This document shows, piece by piece, positions 1 to 7,999 of a DNA stretch of 52,716 nt. Both the position numbers and the translations under genes were made by a program. The notes below the pieces were generated by a model. It did not search any database. It was not told the origin of the DNA and worked only from the letters and a program-made list of their open reading frames with translations. Location: positions 1-52,716 of the forward strand of contig JADLBP010000082.1 in NCBI GenBank assembly GCA_020847695.1. Reading direction: 5' to 3'. Numbering within the stretch: position 1 is the first letter of the stretch; every line of letters starts with the position of its first letter. Source of the DNA: Planctomycetota bacterium (GTDB lineage: Bacteria > Planctomycetota > UBA1135 > GCA-002686595).

Positions 1-247
1 CGCCGCTCCACGTCCGGAAGCGCACTTCGCGCGACAGGTACTCGTAACGCTCCTCGACCGGATCCGGATTGACGATCCAGACCTCCTTGCCGAGCTTCTC
101 GAGCACGCGCGCGAGCGCCGCCTGCGAACCGAGGCAGTCGCCGTCGGGCTTGACGTGCCCCGAGAGCAAGAAGCGCGAGCCCCGCGAAAGGACCTCCAGG
201 GCGGCCGTTTGCTCGGGCGTGAGGGTTTGGGGGACGGCGGCGTTCAT
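1..247 (-). CDS. nrnA: DHH-family phosphoesterase (NrnA-like), 5' part only
   Basis: The first 82 codons of a gene that runs off the left edge of the window; the start is ATG at 247. Residues of the form SGHVKPDGDCLGS near position 30 match the first metal-binding motif (HxxPDGDxxGS) of the DHH/DHHA1 phosphoesterases, the group that includes NrnA oligoribonuclease/pAp phosphatase. Family members degrade 2-5 nt RNAs and dephosphorylate 3'-phosphoadenosine 5'-phosphate in the cytoplasm using manganese. The catalytic DHH motif and the DHHA1 domain lie outside the window, so NrnA cannot be told apart from other DHH enzymes. It follows the amidohydrolase gene on the same strand with about 106 bp between them. 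Confidence 0.75.
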   Translation of the reverse strand, partial: MNAAVPQTLTPEQTAALEVLSRGSRFLLSGHVKPDGDCLGSQAALARVLEKLGKEVWIVNPDPVEERYEYLSREVRFRTWSG

Positions 248-353
248 CGAGAGTCGGACCTCGGCGTCGGGCGCCAAGACCATACACGACGCCGGGCGGA
301 GCGCGAGGGCCTACCGCGGCGCGCACGGCTCGTGGCGCGCGGCGAGTCCCGAT

Positions 354-1565
354 TCAAGTGCGCGCGACCGTCACATCGCGTCCCGCGATCCACACCGAGC
401 GCACGCGAGGCCGCGTGTGGACGAGCGCGTCGAAGCTCGGAACGCCCGCGGACGGCTCGAAAGCGACGAAATCGGCCGCGCGCCCCGGCGCGAGCTCGCC
501 GACCTCGCCCGCGAGCCCCACCGCCGCCGCCGCGTCGGTGGTCGCCATACGCCACACGCGGCTCGGCGCGACCTCGGGATGCGCGGCGGCGAAGCGCGCG
601 AGCTCCGCTCGCATGTCGAGCGCGTCGTTGCTCGCGAGCGAGTCCGTTCCGAGCGCGACGCGCACGCCTGCCGCGCGGTACGCGCGCCACGGGAACGGCT
701 CGCGTCCGAACCAAGCGTGACACCCGGGACAGTGGATCAACGTCGCGCCGAAGCGCGCGAGCGTGCGGGGCTCGCCGCTCGCAGGGTGGTTCCCGTGCAC
801 CAGCGAGAGCGTCGGCCCGAGCAAGCCCGCGTCGGCGAGCAGCTCGAGCCCGCTGCGCCGCGGCGACGGCCCGAGCAGCGCCGCGAGCGGTCCCTCGCCG
901 CTCCGCAACCACTCGACCTCGGCCTCGGTCTCCGACCAGTGGACGCTCACCGGGCTGCGGCGTCGGCGCGCGAGCGCCGCGATCGACGCGAAGAGCTTCG
1001 GTGAGACCGTGAACGGCGCGTGCGGCGAGAGCCCTTCGCTGCGGCGCGCGCGTCGAGGGAGGCGTCGCGCGACCGTCGCGAGCGCGGCGGGTGTGCGCGT
1101 CGGGTCGTACGCATCGAGCACTTCACGAAAGAGCACGTGCCGCAGCGGCGTGCGCGCCAGCGCGCGCGCGGAGGAGCCGCGGGTGTCGATGTCGCCGACG
1201 GTCGTCGTGCCCGCCGCGAGCAGACGCCTCGCGCCGGCGAGCACCGACGCCTCGAGCTCCCGTTCGCTCCGCGCGTTGCGCCGCGCGACGACCTCGCGCA
1301 CCCACGCGCCGAACGCGAGGCCGCGCGGCAGCACGCCGGCGAGGAACGAGAGCTCGAGATGCGCGTGCGCGTCGACCAGCCCGGGGGTGACCCACGCGTC
1401 GCCGAGGTCGTGCACGCGCGCCGCACCGCGCGCAGCCCGCGCGCTCGCGGCGCGCGAAGTGAGCACGCGCGTGATCCGCCCGCGCTCGACCACGAACGCG
1501 CCGTCCCCGAGCCAGCGTGCGTCGGGCCCGAGCAGCCTCCGACAAAGAAAAACCTCCGCGCCCAT
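354..1565 (-). CDS. amidohydrolase / aminohydrolase (ATZ/TRZ or MTA/SAH deaminase type)
   Basis: A 403-aa metal-dependent hydrolase of the amidohydrolase superfamily. The sequence shows the first metal motif VDAHAHLE, a central histidine in SVHWSETEAE, a second histidine block LVHGNH, and the late catalytic aspartate in ALGTDSLASN, followed by the C-terminal beta-strand return ELAPGRAADFVAFEPS. This arrangement matches deaminases that act on purine-like rings (guanine, S-adenosylhomocysteine/MTA, aminodeoxyfutalosine). The exact substrate cannot be read from sequence; a futalosine-pathway deaminase is one option. The ATG at 1565 is required because the first beta strands (FLCRRLL, AFVVERGRI) follow directly. 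The start region is unusual: it forms one arm of a strong terminator-like hairpin placed after the upstream lipoprotein gene. Confidence 0.8.
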   Translation of the reverse strand: MGAEVFLCRRLLGPDARWLGDGAFVVERGRITRVLTSRAASARAARGAARVHDLGDAWVTPGLVDAHAHLELSFLAGVLPRGLAFGAWVREVVARRNARSERELEASVLAGARRLLAAGTTTVGDIDTRGSSARALARTPLRHVLFREVLDAYDPTRTPAALATVARRLPRRARRSEGLSPHAPFTVSPKLFASIAALARRRRSPVSVHWSETEAEVEWLRSGEGPLAALLGPSPRRSGLELLADAGLLGPTLSLVHGNHPASGEPRTLARFGATLIHCPGCHAWFGREPFPWRAYRAAGVRVALGTDSLASNDALDMRAELARFAAAHPEVAPSRVWRMATTDAAAAVGLAGEVGELAPGRAADFVAFEPSAGVPSFDALVHTRPRVRSVWIAGRDVTVART

Positions 1566-1581
1566 GCCGAGCGCGGAGGTT
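1544..1581 (-). terminator. rho-independent terminator overlapping the amidohydrolase start
   Basis: On the minus strand an 11-bp perfect stem (AACCTCCGCGC / GCGCGGAGGTT) with a 9-nt loop is followed by TTTCTTTG. It lies about 50 nt after the stop of the 1117-aa lipoprotein gene and is well placed to end that transcript. The loop and right arm contain the ATG and first codons of the amidohydrolase, so the same RNA could act as an attenuator or sequester the start. Confidence 0.75.
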
Positions 1582-1631
1582 ATCGGGTCGCGCGCTCGCG
1601 TGCGAACGCAGCGCGCGGGGAGGCTCTCGGA

Positions 1632-4600
1632 CTAGTCCGGGATGCCCGTGATGCGGAAGTTCGTCACGCCGAGGATCTTGATGAAGTCGGAGTGCGACGC
1701 GTCGAACAGGATCGCGAAGCGGATCATGTCCGGCTGCGGCTGGAAGTCGTTCAGCTGGTGGGGCTGCGTCACCCACGGCGTCAGCGTCGAGGAGACCACG
1801 CCGCTCGCCGGGTCGGTGACGTCGACACCGCACATGTCGGAGATCGGCTTCGACGTGCGCACGCCTTGGAAGCGCACCACCAACGGAGCAGGCGAGCCGC
1901 CGACCGGGACGTCCGGGTTGAGGTACGTGCCCCAGAGCTCCTCGTACGACTGACCGCCGGGAAGGATCGAGTTCGGACCGCGGTACGGAACCGTTTGGAC
2001 CGTGCCGCCGATGTTCAGGATCAGGTCCATGTTCCACGCGTACGTCGAGCCCGAGTCGGTCGGGAAGTCGATCTCGAAGTACGTGACGCCCAGCGGACGG
2101 AACCAGCACGACTGCGCGCCGGAGAACGAGTCGGGGTACGTGCGCTCGATCACCCACGTGCCCGAGCTCGCGAACAGCGCCGACGTCGGATCCAGCGCGT
2201 CGAACGGGTTCAGGAACGGCGCGATCTGATTCATGTCGAGGGTGTTCTTGCCCTCGAGTCGCACCAGGCCGACCGAGCCCGTACCGCCGGTCGAACCGGT
2301 GTTGTCGATGCCGCCGGCGGCGCCGTCGGCGTCGATGCGCGCGCCGCTCAGCGTGCCGAAGCTCAGCGTCGTCGCTTGCAGCAGCACCGCGCCGCCCGCG
2401 CCGCCGCCGCCCGGCGCCGCGTTGATGCGGTTGATCTGCGCGCCGGACGGGACCGCGGAGCCACCGCCGCCGCCCGCGGCGTTGATCACGCCGTCGAGCT
2501 GGAGCGAGTCGCCCGCCTGGAGCTGGAGCGCGCCGCCACCGCCGCCGCCGCCCGCGCCGCTGTGGTCGCGGTACGTCGAGATCTTGGCGCCGACCGAGAT
2601 GCAGTTGGCACCGCCGCCGGTGGTGTGCGTTTGCGAGAGGCCGAGGCCCGCGCCGCCGCCACCCGCGCCGCCGCGGAGATAGCCCTTCTTCGGCGTCAGC
2701 TTGCGCACCTTGAGCGGCGTCGAACCCGGAGGCTCGATGCCGAGCACCGACGAGTTGCCGCCTGCGGTGTCCGCGGGCACGTTCGAGCTGCCCTGGATGC
2801 TGAGGCCGTTCAGCGCGATCGGGACGCCCGGGCCGCCGTCGACCGCGTAGCCGCCACCGCCGCCCGGCGCGCCGACTTGCTCGGAGTCGCAGACGCTGTT
2901 GGTCGCGAAGTCGTTGAGCAGCGCGATGCTGCCGGGGAAGTTCGTCGGCCACTGCACGCCGCCAGGACCGGCGGCGAGCAAGCCGGTGCCCCCGACGCCT
3001 TCGCCCGGCGTGCCGACGACCGACGCGCCCGGGTTCTTGACCGCGGAGTTCTGGATGTTGATCGAGTCGACGATCGTGCCGCCGGCGGGCAGGTCGTTGG
3101 TCGCGAGCAGGGTGCCCGTCTGGTTGTAGCGGTCGCCGCCGTTGCCGCCGTTGCCACCGCCCGGGCCGCCGATGCCGCCGAGCTGACCGTGGCCGGAGTC
3201 CGACGGGTGCGAGCCGAGCGTCGCGCCGGAGATGTCGATCGTGCCTTGGATCGAGGCGTCACCGCGCACGAGCACGCGCGCCGGGTTGTCGCCGACGAAG
3301 CGCAGCGTGCCGCCGCTTTGGACCGTCAGCGACGCGAACTCGAACACGCCGTCGTCGACGTCGATGTCGATCGGGCTGCCGCCCGGGTTGGCGTCGTAGT
3401 CGAAGTTGTCGACCAGGTTGCCCGCCGCGAACGTCTCGAAGTCCTGGCCGCCGGTGAGCGTCGAGCCGCTGGCCGTCCACACGTTGGTGGCGGTCGCCGG
3501 GGTGACGCTGAACGTGATCGCGTTGCCCGCGGATCCGGCGGTCTTCGCTTCGATCAGGATCTGGTTCCCGTCGACCAGCGAGTACGTGCACTGCGCGACG
3601 TCGGGGTCGGCGCTCGCGTTCAGGAAGTTGACGAGCTCGAGCAGCGAGTAGGAGTAGAGCTTGTTCTGGAAGTGGTTCTGGATCGCGGTGCCGGGAGGCG
3701 TCAGCAACGGGGTGCCCGTCTGGACCCCGGTGACGAACTGGAACGGTCCGAGCACGCTGGCGCCGATCTGGATCTGGTCGCCGTCGATCGGCGTCGCCGA
3801 GACGGTGAGCGTGCCGCGCGCCTTGGTCGCGCTGGTCACGAGGGTGACCGTTTGACCGGCGAGCACCTTGAAGTCGCCGAGGCGGCCCGAGCCGCCGCCG
3901 ACGCCGGGCTTCAGGCGACCGGACGTCGTCACGCCCCAGTCGGCGCCGGTGCGCAAGCCGTCGCGATTCGCCTGCGACGTGAACTGCTCGCCGTTCGGGC
4001 CGGGCAGCGTCTGCGCGGTGTAGCTGACCGCCTGCGGCGTCAGGATGTAGAGACCGAAGTCGGAGAGCGAGTTGCCCGCGAGGTCGCGGACGCTGTTCGG
4101 GATCGTGACGATCACGCGGCGCGGCTGGAGCGGATCCGAGCCCTTCGACGGCAGGCCGATCGACGGCGTGAACGTCACGGTCGTCGTCAGCGTCGCGAGG
4201 TCGAGGTCGTAGTCCCAGGTGCCCGCGAGCGCGGCTTGGTCGCTCGGATCGGTGAAGTTGCCGTCCGGATCGACCATCACGGTGATCAACGGCGAGCTGC
4301 CGCCGACGACCAGCGTGCCGATGTCCATCAGGTCGTTGAAGACCAGGGTGATCGTGCTGTTGGTCTTGACGTCGGTCGTCGTCACGGAGCTGACCGGGAC
4401 GTTGACGTTGTTCGCGGTCAGGGTGTCGACGAGCACGTCTACCGAGGGCTTGCCCGGCACCGGGTCGGTGACGCCTTGGTCGGTCGTGATCGTGCAGAGC
4501 AGACGGCTGGAGTTGGTCTGGCCGGACACGCTCTGGACCCACGGCGCGGGGTCGCCCTGGGCGCGACCGGCGACCCGGATCTGGTAGCTGTGGTTCGCCT

Positions 4601-4985
4601 CCAGGCCGAAGATCGAGTTGCCGCTCGGATCGAACGCCAGCGACGGGCGGATGATCACCCGGCGCGGGTTGGTCGGGTCGGCGACGAACTGGACGTCGGG
4701 GAACGCAGCGGTCTGCGTGTCGACGATCTGGATCGTCTTGTCGTCGACCGTGCTGAAGTCGACGTCCTCGGAGAACAGGATCGAGAGCTCCTGGTTCTGG
4801 AAGGTGTTGATGATGCCGCAGCTCACCTGCGTGCCGCCCAGGCCATTGGTACAGCCGAGCGAGCACTGCTCGATGTACATCGAGCCGGTGCCACCGCCGC
4901 CGCTGTTGCCGCAGGACGCGGACAGGAGGCCGAGGGCGGCGACGAGGGAGCTTTGAACCAACCAGTTCTTGGAGGTCGAGGTCAT
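1632..4985 (-). CDS. large secreted lipoprotein with SbsA-type Ig-like and glycine-rich domains (1117 aa)
   Basis: The N-terminus has a signal peptide ending in LLSASC (Cys25), so the protein is probably lipid-anchored. Residues about 50-150 contain an SbsA-like Ig domain (ILFSEDVDFSTVDDKTIQI), and a second one follows near 200-330 (ITLVFNDLMDIGTLVVGG). A segment near 460-600 has VDGNQILIEAKTAGSAGNAI, a pattern known from repeat domains of extracellular and tail-fibre proteins. Residues about 640-960 alternate short beta strands (ARVLVRGDASIQGTIDISG) with long glycine runs, suggesting a beta-helix-like stalk. The C-terminus forms a beta module (MIRFAILFDAS) also seen in the three lipoproteins at 19.3-27.9 kb. 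ATG at 4985 is chosen because the signal peptide starts there; 137 upstream codons are non-coding. Function unknown; a surface adhesin or structural role is inferred. Confidence 0.8.
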   Translation of the reverse strand: MTSTSKNWLVQSSLVAALGLLSASCGNSGGGGTGSMYIEQCSLGCTNGLGGTQVSCGIINTFQNQELSILFSEDVDFSTVDDKTIQIVDTQTAAFPDVQFVADPTNPRRVIIRPSLAFDPSGNSIFGLEANHSYQIRVAGRAQGDPAPWVQSVSGQTNSSRLLCTITTDQGVTDPVPGKPSVDVLVDTLTANNVNVPVSSVTTTDVKTNSTITLVFNDLMDIGTLVVGGSSPLITVMVDPDGNFTDPSDQAALAGTWDYDLDLATLTTTVTFTPSIGLPSKGSDPLQPRRVIVTIPNSVRDLAGNSLSDFGLYILTPQAVSYTAQTLPGPNGEQFTSQANRDGLRTGADWGVTTSGRLKPGVGGGSGRLGDFKVLAGQTVTLVTSATKARGTLTVSATPIDGDQIQIGASVLGPFQFVTGVQTGTPLLTPPGTAIQNHFQNKLYSYSLLELVNFLNASADPDVAQCTYSLVDGNQILIEAKTAGSAGNAITFSVTPATATNVWTASGSTLTGGQDFETFAAGNLVDNFDYDANPGGSPIDIDVDDGVFEFASLTVQSGGTLRFVGDNPARVLVRGDASIQGTIDISGATLGSHPSDSGHGQLGGIGGPGGGNGGNGGDRYNQTGTLLATNDLPAGGTIVDSINIQNSAVKNPGASVVGTPGEGVGGTGLLAAGPGGVQWPTNFPGSIALLNDFATNSVCDSEQVGAPGGGGGYAVDGGPGVPIALNGLSIQGSSNVPADTAGGNSSVLGIEPPGSTPLKVRKLTPKKGYLRGGAGGGGAGLGLSQTHTTGGGANCISVGAKISTYRDHSGAGGGGGGGALQLQAGDSLQLDGVINAAGGGGGSAVPSGAQINRINAAPGGGGAGGAVLLQATTLSFGTLSGARIDADGAAGGIDNTGSTGGTGSVGLVRLEGKNTLDMNQIAPFLNPFDALDPTSALFASSGTWVIERTYPDSFSGAQSCWFRPLGVTYFEIDFPTDSGSTYAWNMDLILNIGGTVQTVPYRGPNSILPGGQSYEELWGTYLNPDVPVGGSPAPLVVRFQGVRTSKPISDMCGVDVTDPASGVVSSTLTPWVTQPHQLNDFQPQPDMIRFAILFDASHSDFIKILGVTNFRITGIPD

Positions 4986-5354
4986 GGTTTGAATGCGATG
5001 GGACTCCACCACGGGGCGCCGAGCGTCGGAGGGCTCCACATGCGGGGTGGGACCCGGCCCTGCCCGGGCTCGGAAACACGCCTCGTCCGAGGAAGAGGGC
5101 GCGCCACTATAAGAACCCGGCGCCGTTCTGTTGCCATTTTCTTTTCCGAGAGCGGGCCGGAGGCGAACAGCCTGGCGGCGAGCAACTCGGACGCGACATC
5201 GAGGCGAGCGCCCTCGGGCGCGGATCTTGCCTTTTCCGGGTCCAACGGCGACCGACGGCGGGGTACGGGCAGCACGGCGCGTGCCGTCGCGCCTCCGCAC
5301 GGTTACCCTCTCCCGTTCGCCGCCATGACGCCGAGACGACAGGTTCCCCCGCCG
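4986..5354. other. divergent intergenic region between two lipoprotein genes
   Basis: About 370 bp separates the minus-strand 1117-aa lipoprotein from the plus-strand lipoprotein at 5355. It contains the A/T-richest patch of the neighbourhood and one convincing minus-strand promoter candidate (5107-5148). No RNA gene or small ORF with recognisable features was seen. Confidence 0.6.
5107..5148 (-). promoter_or_regulatory. candidate housekeeping promoter for the 1117-aa lipoprotein
   Basis: On the minus strand TGGCAA (-35) is separated by 18 bp from TTATAG (-10). An A-rich run, AAAAGAAAA, sits directly upstream of the -35 like an UP element. The predicted transcript would have a leader of about 115 nt before the ATG at 4985. 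The same stretch also has GG and GC spaced 10 nt apart, a weak sigma-54 resemblance. Confidence 0.45.
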
Positions 5355-6206
5355 ATGCAGAGCTCTTTCCCGCACGCCCGACGTGCGCTCGCGCACACCA
5401 GCCTGCTGCTGTTCGCCGCGTGCGGCGGTACTGCCTCCGAAGCGCCGCCCGCGCCCGACGCCGCGCCCCTGGTGCGCGAGATCGAGGAAGCGTTCGCGCC
5501 GGTGTCGGACTCGACCACGAGCGACGTCAAGGATCGCGCGCTCGCGCTACGCCGCGCGACGCTCGAACGCCTGCGCGGAGGCTCGCCGGAGCTCGGGCGC
5601 GCCGCGTGGAAGCGGTTCCAAGAGGTCGAGAAGACCAACGAGGAGCTGCGGATCGCGCTGCTCGACGTCGCGAGCCACACCGCGCCCGACGACGTCAAGC
5701 GCGAGCTCGCCCGGATGGTCTCGACGTACGGGCCGGAATTCACGCTGCGCATCCGCACCCACGCCGTGCGCTTCCTCGCCGAGACCGCGCCGAAGGAGGC
5801 GGTCGAGCTCCTGACGCCGCTCGTGCGCGAGCCCCAGCGCGCGACGACCTATCCGCCCCAGGAGACGTTGCTCGACTGCTGGATCGTCGCGTCGCGCAAG
5901 CTCGGCAACCTCGACGAACGCCTGCTCGCCGACGTCGCGATCGGGATCCAGCAGCCCGCGGACGCGCGCTACCGCGCGATCGAGGAACTCGGTCGCGTCG
6001 CCTCGCCGGTGACGCGCGACGCGCTCGAGCTCGTGCTCACCGAGTCGGGTTCCGACGGCTACCTGCGGCGCAAGGCGGCGCAGGCGGTGATCGACGGCTT
6101 GCCGCGCGCCGACGCGTGCGCGCTGCTCGAGCGGATCGCGGATCGCGAGGTCGACCAGGTGTTCCTGGTGTTCCTCGCGGACATGCTGCAGAAGAACTGT
6201 CCGTGA
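5355..6206 (+). CDS. lipoprotein with HEAT-like helical repeats
   Basis: A 283-aa protein with an N-terminal signal peptide and lipobox-like FAAC (Cys23), so probably membrane-anchored on the outside of the cytoplasmic membrane. The remainder is alpha-helical with repeat-like units such as TRDALELVLTESG and LRRKAAQAVIDGLP, which resemble HEAT repeats used for protein binding. An upstream ATG at 5325 is in frame and would add ten residues; 5355 is preferred because it gives a normal-length signal peptide and follows GACAGG. The stop codon overlaps the tatD start by 4 bp (GTGA), so the two are translationally coupled. No specific function is recognised. Confidence 0.7.
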   Translation: MQSSFPHARRALAHTSLLLFAACGGTASEAPPAPDAAPLVREIEEAFAPVSDSTTSDVKDRALALRRATLERLRGGSPELGRAAWKRFQEVEKTNEELRIALLDVASHTAPDDVKRELARMVSTYGPEFTLRIRTHAVRFLAETAPKEAVELLTPLVREPQRATTYPPQETLLDCWIVASRKLGNLDERLLADVAIGIQQPADARYRAIEELGRVASPVTRDALELVLTESGSDGYLRRKAAQAVIDGLPRADACALLERIADREVDQVFLVFLADMLQKNCP

Positions 6207-6964
6207 TCACCGACACGCACTCGCACGTCTTCTACGACCAGTTCGACGCCGACCGCGAGGCGATGCTCGCGCGAGCGCGCGCCGCCGGCGTCTCGCGCGT
6301 CGTCGTCGTCGGCACCGATGCGGCGAGTTCGCGGCGCGCGTTCGAGCTCGCGGCGCTGCATCCCGGCCTGTACCCGACCGCCGGCATCCATCCGCACGAC
6401 TGCGAGGAGCGCTTTGCGACCGACCGTGACGCGATCGCCGAGCTCGCGCGCGATCCGCGCTGCGTCGCGGTCGGCGAGACCGGGCTCGACTTCTTCCGCT
6501 CGCTCTCCGCCCACGACGTGCAGATCGAGTGCTTGCGCTTCCACCTCGCGCTCGCGCGCGAGGTCGCGAAGCCGGTGATCGTGCACTGTCGCGACGCGCA
6601 CCCGCGGATGGTCGACGTGCTCCGGGAAGCACGCGGCGTGATCGGAGTGATGCACTGCTGGTCGATGGGCGCCGAGGAGCTCGAGCCGTATCTCGAGCTC
6701 GGCTACTACATCTCGTTCTCCGGCGTCGTGACGTACCCGAAGAACGACGCGAACCGCGCCGCGGCGCGCGCGGTGCCGCTCGACCGCGTGCTGGTCGAGA
6801 CCGACTGCCCCTACCTCGCGCCGAAGTCTCGGCGCGGCAAGCGCAACGAGCCCGCGTTCGTCTGCGAGACCCTCGAGACCGTCGCTCGCGAGCGCGGAGT
6901 CTCGACCGAGGAGCTCGCGCGCGCGACCAGCGACAACGCCGCGCGGCTCTTCCGACTCGCATGA
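6203..6964 (+). CDS. tatD: TatD-family metal-dependent hydrolase (DNase)
   Basis: A 253-aa TIM-barrel hydrolase starting with GTG at 6203, overlapping the previous stop by 4 bp. All metal ligands of the family are visible: THSH near the N-terminus, GETGLDF, VIVHCRDAH, VMHCWSMG and ETDCPYLAP. TatD proteins are cytoplasmic Mg-dependent 3'-5' exonucleases linked to repair of oxidised or broken DNA and to processing of aminoacyl or peptidyl substrates. Length is typical of the family (about 255-265 aa). It forms a two-gene plus-strand unit with the lipoprotein upstream and is convergent with the pilin gene at 7029. Confidence 0.92.
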   Translation: MITDTHSHVFYDQFDADREAMLARARAAGVSRVVVVGTDAASSRRAFELAALHPGLYPTAGIHPHDCEERFATDRDAIAELARDPRCVAVGETGLDFFRSLSAHDVQIECLRFHLALAREVAKPVIVHCRDAHPRMVDVLREARGVIGVMHCWSMGAEELEPYLELGYYISFSGVVTYPKNDANRAAARAVPLDRVLVETDCPYLAPKSRRGKRNEPAFVCETLETVARERGVSTEELARATSDNAARLFRLA

Positions 6965-6968
6965 AAGC

Positions 6969-7004
6969 GCGCGAGGCGCCGCTCTTTCGAGCGACGCCCC
7001 GCGC
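6969..7004. terminator. bidirectional hairpin between tatD and the pilin gene
   Basis: A 16-position stem with two mismatches and a 4-nt TTTC loop fills the 64-bp gap between the convergent tatD and pilin genes. Neither side has a strong U-tract, so it is a plausible but not certain shared terminator. Confidence 0.5.
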
Positions 7005-7028
7005 AAGACTGTCCGAGCGAACGTCAGA

Positions 7029-7763
7029 TCACTGGACCGCGGTCCAGGTGTTGCCGTCGGTCGCCGCGATGCCGTTCACGCCGAGCGGAGAGGCCATGTC
7101 GCCCGCGACCGAGAAGACCGCGTCGAAGGTCGGGCCGCCACCGGTGGCCGTGTAGGCCGCCGCGCCGCGGTTCGAGGTCTGGAGCAAGTCGCCTTCTTGG
7201 TTGATGAAGAAGCAGCGGTTGCCCGACTGGCTGACGGCTTGCGGCCACGCGTACGCGCACCACAGCACTTCGCCGTTGTCCGGGTCGGGGAACGGAGCGG
7301 CGGCCTTACCGCCGGCGGCGTCTTCCGTCACGGAACCCGTCACACCGGCGACGGTCGCCGCGGGCAGGTAGATCTGGAAGATGTAGCCCGAGCGGACGAC
7401 TTGGCTGTTCGCCACGTTGCCGAACGCCGTCGAGAGGACGGCCGGGTTCAGTTCGTCGGTACCGGCGGCGCCGGCAGCCGGAGCACCGGCCGCGGTGACG
7501 CGGCACGGATCGGCGCCCGACATTTCGCCGAAGAAGCCGTACTCGCCCGCGCCGTCACCATCGGAGTCGATGGCGCCCGACGACTGGACTTGGGCTTGCG
7601 CCGAGGAGATCGATCGAAGCGTCGAGATCGCGGCCGACTCGTTCGCCGAGAGGCGCGCGGCCATCAGCTTCGGGATAGCCACCGAAGCGATGATCGCGAT
7701 GATCGCGACCACGATCATGAGCTCGATCAGGGTGAAACCCGCATTGCTACGTTTGTGCATCAT
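7029..7763 (-). CDS. type IV prepilin (N-methylation pilin)
   Basis: A 244-aa protein with a short leader MMHKRSNAG followed by FTLIELMIVVAIIAIIASVA, the class III prepilin signal: Gly at -1, Phe at +1, Glu at +5 and a hydrophobic assembly helix. PilD would cut after Gly9. The C-terminal globular part is rich in Ala/Gly/Asp with two Cys pairs (PCRV; LWCAYAW...RCFFI) that may form disulfides. It lies downstream of pilT-pilB-pilC on the same strand with a 236-bp gap, so it may be transcribed separately at a higher level as the major pilin. The ATG at 7763 or the adjacent one at 7760 could start it. Confidence 0.88.
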   Translation of the reverse strand: MMHKRSNAGFTLIELMIVVAIIAIIASVAIPKLMAARLSANESAAISTLRSISSAQAQVQSSGAIDSDGDGAGEYGFFGEMSGADPCRVTAAGAPAAGAAGTDELNPAVLSTAFGNVANSQVVRSGYIFQIYLPAATVAGVTGSVTEDAAGGKAAAPFPDPDNGEVLWCAYAWPQAVSQSGNRCFFINQEGDLLQTSNRGAAAYTATGGGPTFDAVFSVAGDMASPLGVNGIAATDGNTWTAVQ

Positions 7764-7955
7764 CTTGGAAGTTGTCCGTTTCGTCCCGGCACCGGCGCAC
7801 GTGCGACGGTGCATTGCCTGTTAGGTCACTTGTCGAACCCGGCAGGCGTGCACCTTGAGTCCGCTCGCGATTTGAAGTCGCGCGCGAACGAAAGCCGCTG
7901 CCGAACTCTCTCCGCCTTCTTCCCGTCGCGGGCGAAGCCCGCTCCGTGAGGTCTC

Positions 7956-7985
7956 GGAGACGCGCGTCTTATCGGGCGCGCCTCC
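7956..7985 (-). terminator. hairpin after pilC
   Basis: A 10-bp stem (GGAGGCGCGC / GCGCGTCTCC, one G-U) with a 10-nt loop starts 15 nt after the pilC stop. There is no U-tract. A second small hairpin (7928-7942) follows. Likely partial termination or mRNA stabilisation between pilC and the pilin gene. Confidence 0.4.
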
Positions 7986-7999
7986 GTGTACTCTTGAGG

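Noticed and set aside
5117..5136. Sigma-54 (-24/-12) promoter for the 1117-aa lipoprotein
   Set aside because: GG and GC are correctly spaced, but the -12 half reads GGCG rather than TTGC; the sigma-70 reading with an A-rich upstream run is better.
1020..6206. A 1728-codon open frame on the plus strand
   Set aside because: Only its last 283 codons (from 5355) look like protein; the rest is antisense to the amidohydrolase and 1117-aa lipoprotein and has the Arg/Asp/Val bias of non-coding GC-rich frames.
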